From positions 1-49,238 of the forward strand of contig JAJEEM010000072.1 in the NCBI GenBank assembly GCA_022820995.1: a DNA stretch of 49,238 nucleotides, read 5' to 3'. Each line of letters opens with the position of its first letter. The first letter of the stretch is position 1. The position numbers and the translations under genes are program-made. Below, one piece after another: positions 8,724-16,469 of the stretch. A model generated the notes under the pieces. That model saw nothing but the letters and a program-made list of their open reading frames with translations. It was not told the origin of the DNA and made no database searches. This DNA is from Gemmatimonadota bacterium. Lineage in GTDB: Bacteria > Gemmatimonadota > Gemmatimonadetes > Palauibacterales > Palauibacteraceae.

Positions 8724-9968
8724 ATGAGATTCTGGGAGGGCATTCGCCTTTCGCTGCAGCAGGTTCGGGCGCAGAAGCTGAAGTCGTTCTTCGCGCTCCT
8801 CGGCATCAGCATCGGGATCACCTTCCTCATGGCGGTGATCACGATCGTCGAGGGCTTGAACAGCTACGTGCGCGACGACTTTGCCAGTTCGATCTTCGGG
8901 GTGAACACCTTCACGGTGGTCCGGCGTCCGCAGATGGAAACGGGCCGCATCGATGAAGCCGAGCGCCGCCGGCAGCGCCGCAATCCCCAGCTCACCATGG
9001 AGGACGTCGAGGTGGTGCAGGCCGCGGCGCCGAACGCGCGCTACCTCGCCTACTATGCGCAGGACTTCGCGGGCTCCGTTCGCTACGGGCAGTACGAGCG
9101 ACGAAATATCCGTGTGATCGGGGGTTCGCCGGAGTACGAGGCGGTCCAGGGGTGGAAGGTGGTGGATGGGCGGGGCCTGACACCGATCGATGACCAGCAG
9201 GCGCTTCCCGTCGCCGTCATCGGCGCCCAGATCGCCGAACGGCTCTTCCCCACGACCTCGCCCATCGACAAGAGAGTCCGGGCGGGCGGGCACGGGTTCA
9301 GGGTCGTCGGCGTGCTGGAGGCCCAGGGCGGCCTCGCGGGGAATCTGCGCGATGCGGCCGTACTCGTTCCCTTCGAGACGTTTCAGCGCACCGTGGCGCG
9401 CCGGCGGCTGGAGGTCGACGGGATCACCGTGAAGATGGGGTCGATCGACGAACTGGACCCGGCCATGGCGGAGGTCGAGGGTGCGCTGCGATCCAACCGG
9501 CGCCTGCGACCCTCAGAACCGAACAATTTCGGCATCGACACCTCGAGCGGGCTGCTCGATGCGTGGGAAACGATCAACCGGGTGCTGATGACGGCGCTCC
9601 CCGGCCTGGTCGGGATCTCGCTCGTCGTGGGCGGCATCGTGATCATGAACATCATGCTGCTCTCGGTCACGGACCGGACGCGCGAGATCGGACTCCGCAA
9701 GTCTCTCGGAGCCCGGCGTCGCGATGTCCTCCTCCAGTTCCTGACCGAGGCCTCCACGCTCTCGATCGCGGGAGCGGCGCTCGGCATAGGGACCGGATTC
9801 GGGCTCGCGTTCATCATCGAGCGAGTCTGGTCGCTCCCGACGGCGGTTTCGGTTCCCGCGATGATCATCTCTCTCATGCTCGGGCTCGGAGTCGGGATCG
9901 CCTCCGGACTCTATCCCGCCTACCGGGCGGCCCGGCTCGACCCGATCGAAGCCCTCAGGTTCGAGTGA
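8724..9968 (+). CDS. FtsX/MacB-type ABC transporter permease (first of four)
   Basis: A 414-residue permease with the MacB layout: one span near residues 22-44, a large periplasmic domain (MacB_PCD type, residues about 45-280), then three C-terminal spans (about 286-312, 340-363 and 372-396). The cytoplasmic coupling segment VTDRTREIGLRKSLGARRRDV is the FtsX-family contact with the ATPase. It differs clearly from the three following permeases in its periplasmic sequence (for example DDFASSIFGVNTFTVVRR) and probably represents an older branch. It starts 22 bases after the ATPase and is cotranscribed with it. Confidence 0.94.
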   Translation: MRFWEGIRLSLQQVRAQKLKSFFALLGISIGITFLMAVITIVEGLNSYVRDDFASSIFGVNTFTVVRRPQMETGRIDEAERRRQRRNPQLTMEDVEVVQAAAPNARYLAYYAQDFAGSVRYGQYERRNIRVIGGSPEYEAVQGWKVVDGRGLTPIDDQQALPVAVIGAQIAERLFPTTSPIDKRVRAGGHGFRVVGVLEAQGGLAGNLRDAAVLVPFETFQRTVARRRLEVDGITVKMGSIDELDPAMAEVEGALRSNRRLRPSEPNNFGIDTSSGLLDAWETINRVLMTALPGLVGISLVVGGIVIMNIMLLSVTDRTREIGLRKSLGARRRDVLLQFLTEASTLSIAGAALGIGTGFGLAFIIERVWSLPTAVSVPAMIISLMLGLGVGIASGLYPAYRAARLDPIEALRFE

Positions 9969-9975
9969 AATCGCC

Positions 9976-11271
9976 GTGAGCGCACGCAGGCGGGGCATGG
10001 GAGGCATGGGGTTCATCGCGACGGTCACCGAGGGGATCGCCGTCGCCTTCGACTCGCTCGGCGCGAACAAGGTCCGGAGCGGTCTCACGATCCTCGGCGT
10101 GACGATCGGCGTCCTCGTCGTCATGGTGATGGCGGCGGTGATCACGGGGATCAACCGGAGTTTCTCGGAGCTGATGGCGCCGGAAGGGATCACCACGTTC
10201 TGGGTGGCGCACTTCGACTTCTCCTCCATGCAGTTCAGCGGCCCGCTCGACGACGGGGAGGATGCCTTCTTCAAGAACCCCCCGCTGGAGCCTGAATGGG
10301 CGAAGGAACTGGGGCGAATCGAGGGGATCCAGAGCGCCGCGCCCGTCGTGGACCTGGCGGGATCGGGCTACGAGGCCTCCTCCGGCGGAGACCGGGTCGA
10401 GATCGGACTTTATGGGGTGGGCGCCGACTACATTGAGATTTCGGGCGGCGACGTCATCGCCGGCCGCTGGTTCACGCAGTCGGAAGCCGACCGGCGCGCC
10501 GCGGTGACCGTGATCGACTCGGCCACGGCGGTAGGGTTGTTCGGGACCCGGAATCCGATCGGACGGGACATCCGCATCAGCCGGGGCAGCGAGAACGCGA
10601 GGGTTCGCGTGGTCGGCATCTACCGGGTGCCCGCCAACCTCTTCGCCGGCCTGGTCTCGCACTACGTGTGGATGCCCTTTGCGACGGCGGACAAGCTGCT
10701 GCGCGTATGGGACCGGCAGATCAGCTTCGTCGTGCGCCCGGAACCGGAAACGGAGCTGCAGGCCGCGCTCGACGCGACCCGCGCCCGCATGCGACAGTTG
10801 CGTGGACTGCAGGTCGGCGAGGAAGACGACTTCGCCATGATGACGCCCGCCCAGATGATGGACCTGTGGGGTCAGCTTACGAACGTACTGTTCGCGGCGA
10901 TGTTCGGCCTCTCGAGCATCGGGCTCATGGTCGGCGGCGTCGGCGTCGTCGGAATCATGATGATCTCCGTCACGGAACGGACCCGCGAGATCGGGCTGCG
11001 CAAGGCCATGGGGGGGCGCCGCCGTGACATCATGTGGCAGTTTCTCGTGGAAGCCGCCACGCTCACGCTCCTGGGCGGGGCGACGGGGATGGTGCTGGGG
11101 GGCGGGCTCGTGTGGGTCGTGAACCAGGCCACGCCGCTGACCGCCGTCGTGCCGCTGTGGTCGATCGTGGCCGCGCTTGCGGCCTCGATCCTGACCGGGA
11201 TCGGCTTCGGCCTCTACCCCGCTTCCCGGGCCGCGGGTCTGGACCCGATCGACGCATTGCGCTACGAGTAG
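9976..11271 (+). CDS. FtsX/MacB-type ABC transporter permease (second of four; paralogue A)
   Basis: A 431-residue permease with the same topology as its neighbours: one N-terminal span, a periplasmic domain and three C-terminal spans, with the coupling helix VTERTREIGLRKAMGGRRRDI. It begins at a GTG (9976) 8 bases after the previous stop; an ATG at 9997 is an alternative. Its membrane parts are nearly the same as those of the next two genes, whereas residues about 60-115 of the periplasmic domain differ (APEGITTFWVAHFDF and onward). This is a paralogue produced by tandem duplication. Confidence 0.93.
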   Translation: MSARRRGMGGMGFIATVTEGIAVAFDSLGANKVRSGLTILGVTIGVLVVMVMAAVITGINRSFSELMAPEGITTFWVAHFDFSSMQFSGPLDDGEDAFFKNPPLEPEWAKELGRIEGIQSAAPVVDLAGSGYEASSGGDRVEIGLYGVGADYIEISGGDVIAGRWFTQSEADRRAAVTVIDSATAVGLFGTRNPIGRDIRISRGSENARVRVVGIYRVPANLFAGLVSHYVWMPFATADKLLRVWDRQISFVVRPEPETELQAALDATRARMRQLRGLQVGEEDDFAMMTPAQMMDLWGQLTNVLFAAMFGLSSIGLMVGGVGVVGIMMISVTERTREIGLRKAMGGRRRDIMWQFLVEAATLTLLGGATGMVLGGGLVWVVNQATPLTAVVPLWSIVAALAASILTGIGFGLYPASRAAGLDPIDALRYE

Positions 11272-11410
11272 TCTTCTCCCGCGGCGGGCAACGCGCGACC
11301 TGACTCCGGCAGGCGATGGAAGCCGTGGGGGATGGGGAGGCGCGTATGACCGCTCGTGCACGTGGCGGCATGGGGTTCCTTTCGACGGTCACCGAAGGGA
11401 TCGCGGTCGC
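11263..11410 (+). repeat. 148-bp direct repeat, copy 1
   Basis: This segment spans the last codons of permease A, the gap, the ribosome binding site, and the first codons of permease B. It matches 12624-12771 base for base except one change (T at 11363, C at 12724), an offset of 1361 bases. Non-coding and coding bases are equally conserved, which points to recent duplication or gene conversion rather than protein-level selection. Confidence 0.95.
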
Positions 11411-12632
11411 GCTCGACTCGATCAGGGCCAACAAGGTCCGGAGCGGCCTCACGATCCTGGGCGTCACCATCGGCGTGCTCGTCGTCATGGTGATGGCAGC
11501 CGTGATCACCGGGATCAACCGAAGCTTCTCCGAGGTGATCGCCCCCGAAGGGATTACCACGTTCTGGGTGGCGCACGCGGAACTTCCCACCCTTCAGGAT
11601 GTGACCGACGACGAGGCGGAAGAGGAGTTGGCGTTCCTGAGAAACCCGCCGCTGCGACGCGAGTGGGCAGAGGAACTGCAGCGGATGCCGGGGATCCGGA
11701 GCGTGGCGCCGATCGTGGAATTGGGGGGCTACGACGCCCACAGCGGATCGGACCGCGTCCGGACGTCACTCGCCGGCGTGGGCTCCAACTACCTCGAGAT
11801 CTCCGGCGGCGATCTCGTCCGCGGACGCTGGTTCACGCAGTCGGAGGCGGCCCGGCGGGCCACCGTCGCGGTGATCGATTCGGCCACGGCGGTCGGCCTG
11901 TTCGGGACCCGGGATCCGCTCGGACGGGACATCCGCATCAGCAGGGGCAGAGAGAACGCGAGGGCTCGCGTGATCGGCATCTACCGGGTTCCCGCCAACC
12001 TCTTCGCCGGCCTCGCATCGCACTATGTGTGGATGCCGTTTGCAACGGCCGACAAGTTGCTGCAGGTGCGGGACCGGGACTTCCGGTTCGTGGTTCAGCC
12101 GGATCCGGGGATGGCACTGCAGAGCGCGCTCGACGCGACCCGTGACCGCATGCGGCAGCTGCGGAGGCTGAGGCCCGGAGAGGAAGACAACTTCGCCATC
12201 GTCACGGCCGACCAGATGCTGGCGCTCTGGGGCCAGCTGACGGGTGCGCTGTTCGCGGCGATGATGGGCTTGTCGAGCATCGGGCTCATGGTCGGCGGCG
12301 TCGGCGTCATCGGGATCATGATGATCTCCGTCACGGAGCGGACCCGCGAGATCGGGCTGCGCAAGGCGATGGGGGGACGGCGCCGGGACATCATGTGGCA
12401 GTTCCTTGTGGAGGCGGCGACGCTCACCCTGCTGGGCGGGGCGACCGGCATGTTGCTCGGAGGCGGGCTCGTGTGGATCGTGAACCGGGCCACGCCGCTG
12501 ACCGCCGTCGTACCGATGTGGTCGATCGTCGCCGCGCTGGCGGCCTCGGTGTTGACCGGGATCGGCTTCGGACTCTACCCCGCTTCCCTGGCCGCGGGTC
12601 TGGACCCGATCGACGCGCTACGTTACGAGTAG
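11346..12632 (+). CDS. FtsX/MacB-type ABC transporter permease (third of four; paralogue B)
   Basis: A 428-residue paralogue of the flanking permeases. The ATG at 11346 is chosen because GGGGAGG lies 5 bases upstream; an ATG at 11316 is in frame but has no good binding site. N-terminal span, central periplasmic domain, three C-terminal spans and the VTERTREIGLRKAMGGRRRDI coupling segment are all intact. Variation from paralogues A and C is concentrated at about residues 55-115, where an acidic insert (VTDDEAEEELAF) appears. The frame is intact, so it is probably a working subunit and not a decaying copy. Confidence 0.93.
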   Translation: MTARARGGMGFLSTVTEGIAVALDSIRANKVRSGLTILGVTIGVLVVMVMAAVITGINRSFSEVIAPEGITTFWVAHAELPTLQDVTDDEAEEELAFLRNPPLRREWAEELQRMPGIRSVAPIVELGGYDAHSGSDRVRTSLAGVGSNYLEISGGDLVRGRWFTQSEAARRATVAVIDSATAVGLFGTRDPLGRDIRISRGRENARARVIGIYRVPANLFAGLASHYVWMPFATADKLLQVRDRDFRFVVQPDPGMALQSALDATRDRMRQLRRLRPGEEDNFAIVTADQMLALWGQLTGALFAAMMGLSSIGLMVGGVGVIGIMMISVTERTREIGLRKAMGGRRRDIMWQFLVEAATLTLLGGATGMLLGGGLVWIVNRATPLTAVVPMWSIVAALAASVLTGIGFGLYPASLAAGLDPIDALRYE

Positions 12633-12771
12633 TCTTCTCCCGCGGCGGGCAACGCGCGACCTGACTCCGGCAGGCGATGGAAGCCGTGGGGGATGGGGAG
12701 GCGCGTATGACCGCTCGTGCACGCGGCGGCATGGGGTTCCTTTCGACGGTCACCGAAGGGATCGCGGTCGC
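12624..12771 (+). repeat. 148-bp direct repeat, copy 2
   Basis: Second copy of the junction repeat at 11263-11410, again covering the end of one permease, the gap with its GGGGAGG site (12695-12701), and the start of the next. Recombination between the two copies would remove or add exactly one permease gene of 1361 bases per unit. Confidence 0.95.
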
Positions 12772-14011
12772 CTTCGACTCGATCGGCGCCAACAGGGTTC
12801 GGAGCGGGCTCACGATCCTGGGCGTCACCATCGGCGTGCTCGTCGTCATGGTGATGGCGGCCACGATCACGGGCGTTAACAAGAGCTTCGAAGATCTGAT
12901 GTCCCCGAACGGCATCGCGACGTTTTACGTGTCGCACTGGGACTTCACATCGGCAGGCTTCGGCGGCGGCCCCCTGAGCGAGGAGGAGCCGGACCTCCTG
13001 CGGAACAAGCCGCTCGATCCGCAGTGGGCCAGGGACATCGGACGCATCCCCGGCATCCGGAGCGCGTCCCCGTTCGTCGAGATCACCGGCGATTTCGGCA
13101 CGCCGGCCTTCGAGGCGAGCGTCGGGCCGGATCGCGTCGAGATCCTGTTCTACGGCGTGGGTGCCGACTACCTCGAGATCTACAGCGGCGACATCATCTC
13201 GGGCCGCTGGTTCACGCACCCCGAGGCCGAACGGCGAGCACCCGTCGCCGTGATCGATTCCACCGTGGCGGCCGACCTGTTCGGATCACTCGATCCCGTC
13301 GGCCGCGAGATCCGGATCGGGGAAGGCAGCCGGGGCACGATGTTCCGGGTGATCGGCGTGTACCGGGTGCCCGCCAACCTGTTCGCCGGCCTCGGCTCGC
13401 ACTATGTGTGGGTGCCGTTCGCGAGCGCGGACAAGCTGCTGCCCATCTGGGACCGGGCGGTCAGCATCATCGTCCGGCCGGAGCCCGAAGCCGATCTGCA
13501 GGCGGCGCTGGACGCCACGCACGCCCGGATGCGACAGCTCCGTCGACTGGAGCCGGGTGAGGAGGATGATTTCGCGGTGCTGGACCAGGAACAGCTGCTG
13601 AATCTCTGGGGCCAGCTGACGAACGTGCTGTTTGCGGCGATGCTCGGACTGTCGAGCATCGGTCTCATGGTGGGCGGCGTGGGGGTCGTCGGCATCATGA
13701 TGATCTCCGTGACCGAGCGCACGCGGGAGATCGGGTTGCGGAAGGCGATGGGCGGCCGGCGGCGGGACATCATGTGGCAGTTTCTGGTCGAAGCGGCCAC
13801 GCTCACGCTGCTCGGCGGGGCGACCGGGATGCTGCTCGGCGGCGCGATCGTGTGGGCCGTGAACGGATTGACGCCGCTGCCCGCGGTCGTGCCGCTGTGG
13901 TCCATCGTGGCGGCCCTTGCGGCATCGGTGCTCACCGGGATCGGTTTCGGGCTCTACCCGGCCTCGCGGGCCGCGGCGCTGGATCCGATCGACGCGCTGC
14001 GCTACGAGTAG
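12707..14011 (+). CDS. FtsX/MacB-type ABC transporter permease (fourth of four; paralogue C)
   Basis: A 434-residue paralogue starting at the ATG at 12707 with GGGGAGG 5 bases upstream, the same signal as the preceding gene. The first 20 residues match those of paralogue B; the periplasmic domain diverges soon after (SPNGIATFYVSHWDF, GGGPLSEEEPDLL), and the C-terminal membrane half returns to near identity with A and B, including VTERTREIGLRKAMGGRRRDI. That mosaic is what gene conversion at the conserved ends would produce. It is followed 28 bases later by the deacetylase gene. Confidence 0.93.
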   Translation: MTARARGGMGFLSTVTEGIAVAFDSIGANRVRSGLTILGVTIGVLVVMVMAATITGVNKSFEDLMSPNGIATFYVSHWDFTSAGFGGGPLSEEEPDLLRNKPLDPQWARDIGRIPGIRSASPFVEITGDFGTPAFEASVGPDRVEILFYGVGADYLEIYSGDIISGRWFTHPEAERRAPVAVIDSTVAADLFGSLDPVGREIRIGEGSRGTMFRVIGVYRVPANLFAGLGSHYVWVPFASADKLLPIWDRAVSIIVRPEPEADLQAALDATHARMRQLRRLEPGEEDDFAVLDQEQLLNLWGQLTNVLFAAMLGLSSIGLMVGGVGVVGIMMISVTERTREIGLRKAMGGRRRDIMWQFLVEAATLTLLGGATGMLLGGAIVWAVNGLTPLPAVVPLWSIVAALAASVLTGIGFGLYPASRAAALDPIDALRYE

Positions 14012-14039
14012 GCGACCGAAAAGCGAGCGGCTGACCCCG

Positions 14040-14765
14040 ATGACCGAACAACCGCTGGACCTCCTTGCCATCGCGGCGCATCCGGACGATGCCGAACTCA
14101 CCTGCGGCGGGACGCTGGCGCGGGCGGCCGAGCAGGGGCACCGAACGGGGATCCTCGACCTGACGCAGGGTGAAATGGCCTCGCGCGGGACTCCCGAGTT
14201 GCGGGCGGAGGAGGCGGCCCGGGCGGCGGCGGTGCTCGGGGTCGGGGTCCGGGTCAACGCCGGGCTCCCGGACGCGCGGCTCGAGAACTCGCTGAAGGCG
14301 CGGCGGATCGTCGCGGGGCACCTGCGGCGCCTCGCTCCGGCGACCGTGATCCTGCCGTATCCGCGCGGCCGCCACCCCGATCACCGGGTTGCCTCGGAGC
14401 TCGCGCGCGATGCCTGCTTCCTTGCGGGGCTGCGGGAGTACGACGGCGGACCGGGAAGGCGGCCGGAGAAGATCCTCTACGCCATGGCGTATCGGGAGGA
14501 CGCGGTGAAACCGACCTTCGTCGTCCCGCTCACCGAAGAGCAGTTCCAGCGCAAGGTCGAGGCGGTGCGGTGCTACGCGTCACAGTTCGAGGGCTCGACG
14601 GCGGCGGGCGAGATCTTCCCCACCGGACAGCCGCTCGTCGAACGCGTCGAGACCGCGTCGCGGCACTACGGCTCGCTCATCCGGGCTCCGCACGGGGAAC
14701 CGTTCCATACCGATGAGACGATGCGCGTGAGCGACGTCACGCGCCTCGGGGTCCGCTCGTTGTAG
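14040..14765 (+). CDS. PIG-L family deacetylase, BshB1-like (bacillithiol biosynthesis type)
   Basis: A 241-residue zinc hydrolase of the LmbE/PIG-L family. The metal-binding set is visible as AHPDD (His14, Asp16, Asp17) and HPDH (His112, His115). The overall pattern (LTQGEMASRGTPE near 41-53, ILPYPRGRHPDHR, and an ending with GEPFHTDETMRVSD) matches BshB1, which deacetylates GlcNAc-malate in bacillithiol synthesis. No bshA or bshC is in the window, so the pathway is inferred, and a role on another N-acetyl sugar conjugate is possible. It follows the four permeases on the same strand with a 28-base gap. Confidence 0.85.
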   Translation: MTEQPLDLLAIAAHPDDAELTCGGTLARAAEQGHRTGILDLTQGEMASRGTPELRAEEAARAAAVLGVGVRVNAGLPDARLENSLKARRIVAGHLRRLAPATVILPYPRGRHPDHRVASELARDACFLAGLREYDGGPGRRPEKILYAMAYREDAVKPTFVVPLTEEQFQRKVEAVRCYASQFEGSTAAGEIFPTGQPLVERVETASRHYGSLIRAPHGEPFHTDETMRVSDVTRLGVRSL

Positions 14766-14804
14766 ACAGGCGCCCGGCAGCGCGAGGAACCGTCAGCCTG
14801 GGCG

Positions 14805-15206
14805 TCAGCCGCAGCGAACCTCGACGAGGAGACGCTTCCAGCTCGGGACCGACTCGGCGCCCACCTTGATCACCTGCACGCGTGCCGCGCCGCCGCGCCG
14901 CATCCACGGGGCGAGCCAGGCACCGATTTCCCTCGGGAGGTGGCCGACCGGATCGCCGTCGCGGATGTGGACCCAGACGTCGTCGGGTTCGCCTCCGGGC
15001 GGGTCGGGGATGAGGAGGAGTTCCTCCTGCGGGCTTACCGTGTCGAGGTGGCGGGCGCGGTCTTCGAAAGCGAGTCCGTGTACGGTGGTGCGGAACACCG
15101 GGGCCCCGAGCGGTGGTATGCTCTGCTCGTCGGACGCGGGCCCTGTGGGGCTTGGCGCCGGGGGGGTCGGCCCCGGCGCGGAACGTGGTGGCTCCATGTA
15201 CTCCAT
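14805..15206 (-). CDS. Small HIRAN-like domain protein
   Basis: A 133-residue protein with a proline-rich first third and a C-terminal domain of about 85 residues. The pattern LLLIPDPPGGEPDDVWVHIRDGDPVGHLPREIGAWLAP resembles HIRAN domains, which bind DNA ends or single strands and are usually fused to helicases or nucleases. Here the domain stands alone. The start is uncertain: ATG at 15206 is chosen, with GTG at 15239 and ATG at 15197 as options; none has a clear binding site. It is the only minus-strand gene between 4783 and 17567 and is transcribed away from the cysteine desulfurase. Confidence 0.65.
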   Translation of the reverse strand: MEYMEPPRSAPGPTPPAPSPTGPASDEQSIPPLGAPVFRTTVHGLAFEDRARHLDTVSPQEELLLIPDPPGGEPDDVWVHIRDGDPVGHLPREIGAWLAPWMRRGGAARVQVIKVGAESVPSWKRLLVEVRCG

Positions 15207-15212
15207 CCCGAG

Positions 15213-15242
15213 TTGCGGCGTAATTTGAAGCTTCGACACAAT
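15213..15242 (+). promoter_or_regulatory. Candidate promoter for the cysteine desulfurase-mnmA pair
   Basis: TTGCGG (15213-15218) and CACAAT (15237-15242) are separated by 18 bases, each with four consensus matches, in an AT-richer patch of the divergent gap. The expected start is near 15249, about 37 bases before the ATG at 15286. The gap also has to serve the minus-strand HIRAN-like gene, for which I see no convincing signal. Confidence 0.33.
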
Positions 15243-15285
15243 AGACGCTCTCTGCTCGACGGGCGAATCCGGACCGAAAACGACG

Positions 15286-16458
15286 ATGACACAGCGGGAA
15301 GAAGAGAGACTCTACCTCGACTACGCGGCGACCTGGCCCATGCGGCCGGAGGTATGGGAGGCGATGGGGGCGGAACTGCGGCACGGCTTCAATCCCGCGA
15401 GCGCCCATGCCCCGGGACGGCGGGCCCATCGCTGCCTCGAGGTCGCGCGCGGGCGGATCGCGGATCTGCTCGGGTGCGCGCGGTCATCCATCTACTTCAC
15501 GGGCGGCGGCACGCAGTCCGACAACCTCGCGATCCTCGGCTTCGTCCGGTCGAATCCGGGGCGGGGCCCGCGCGTGTTCGTGTCCGAGATCGAGCACAAG
15601 GCATGCCTCGAGGCAGCGGACCGCGGCGCGGTGGAGGGAGCCCGCGTGGCGCGGATTCCCGTGGACGGGTCGGGGACGATCGATCTCGGGTGGCTGCAAC
15701 GGGAACTCGCGGCGGACCCGGACGCGCCGACGCTGATTTCGGTGATGTGGGCGAACAACGAGATCGGCACGGTCCAGGCGATGGGGGAGATCGTGGAGCT
15801 GGGCCACGAGTACGGGGCGCTCGTGCACACGGACGCCGTGCAGGCCCTGGGGAAGGTGGACTGCGATCTGGAGCGGACGCCGGTCGATCTCCTCTCGGCG
15901 ACTGCGCATAAGCTCGGCGGGCCGGTGGGGATCGGCCTTCTGTACCTGCGGCCGGGGGTGACGCTGGAGCCGCTCAGCTACGGGGGCGGCCAGGAACGGT
16001 CCATGTGGCCGGGCACGCAGAATCCGATCGGCGCGACGGGCTTCGCGGCCGCGCTCGCGCTCGCGCTCGAGGACCGCAAGGTGGAGGTCGCGCGCTGGAC
16101 CGCGCTGCGCGATCACCTCGAGGCGCGGATCCGGTCGGAGATCCCGGACGCCCGGATCCATGCCGGCGACGCGCCGCTGCGGATGCCCAACCTCGTCAGC
16201 ATCGGGATCCCGGGGTGTGACAGCGGAGCCGTGCTCGTCTCCCTCGACTTCGAGGGAATCGCGGCCTCGGGCGGATCGGCCTGCGGCTCCGATTCCAGCG
16301 TCGGCTCCGACGTGCTGGACGCGATCGGAATCACCAGCGACGTCCCGTACGCGGCCGTGCGCTTCAGCTTCGGCCACGACACGTCCCGGGCGGACGTCGA
16401 TGCGGCGGCGGACGCGCTTGCGCGGGTGGCGGCGCGGGTCGTCGCCCTCACGGCCTGA
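15286..16458 (+). CDS. Cysteine desulfurase (NifS/IscS family, probable MnmA partner)
   Basis: A 390-residue PLP enzyme that removes sulfur from cysteine as a protein persulfide. The PLP lysine is Lys209 in SATAHKLGG, and the active-site cysteine is Cys333 in SGGSACGSDSS. HTDAVQALGK and the MWANNEIG segment are also diagnostic. The immediate neighbour is mnmA, 11 bases downstream on the same strand. This mirrors pairs such as B. subtilis YrvO-TrmU, in which the desulfurase is dedicated to tRNA thiolation. No Fe-S scaffold gene is nearby, which favours that specialised role, though a general housekeeping role is not excluded. Confidence 0.94.
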   Translation: MTQREEERLYLDYAATWPMRPEVWEAMGAELRHGFNPASAHAPGRRAHRCLEVARGRIADLLGCARSSIYFTGGGTQSDNLAILGFVRSNPGRGPRVFVSEIEHKACLEAADRGAVEGARVARIPVDGSGTIDLGWLQRELAADPDAPTLISVMWANNEIGTVQAMGEIVELGHEYGALVHTDAVQALGKVDCDLERTPVDLLSATAHKLGGPVGIGLLYLRPGVTLEPLSYGGGQERSMWPGTQNPIGATGFAAALALALEDRKVEVARWTALRDHLEARIRSEIPDARIHAGDAPLRMPNLVSIGIPGCDSGAVLVSLDFEGIAASGGSACGSDSSVGSDVLDAIGITSDVPYAAVRFSFGHDTSRADVDAAADALARVAARVVALTA

Positions 16459-16469
16459 GGCCCGGCACC

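Noticed and set aside
7506..9293. A 595-codon minus-strand open frame over the exporter genes
   Set aside because: Gly/Arg-rich shadow of the adaptor, ATPase and permease coding frames.
11263..12771. Mobile-element duplication of the permeases
   Set aside because: No transposase, terminal inverted repeats or target-site duplications; the repeat is simply the gene junction, so unequal crossing-over explains it.
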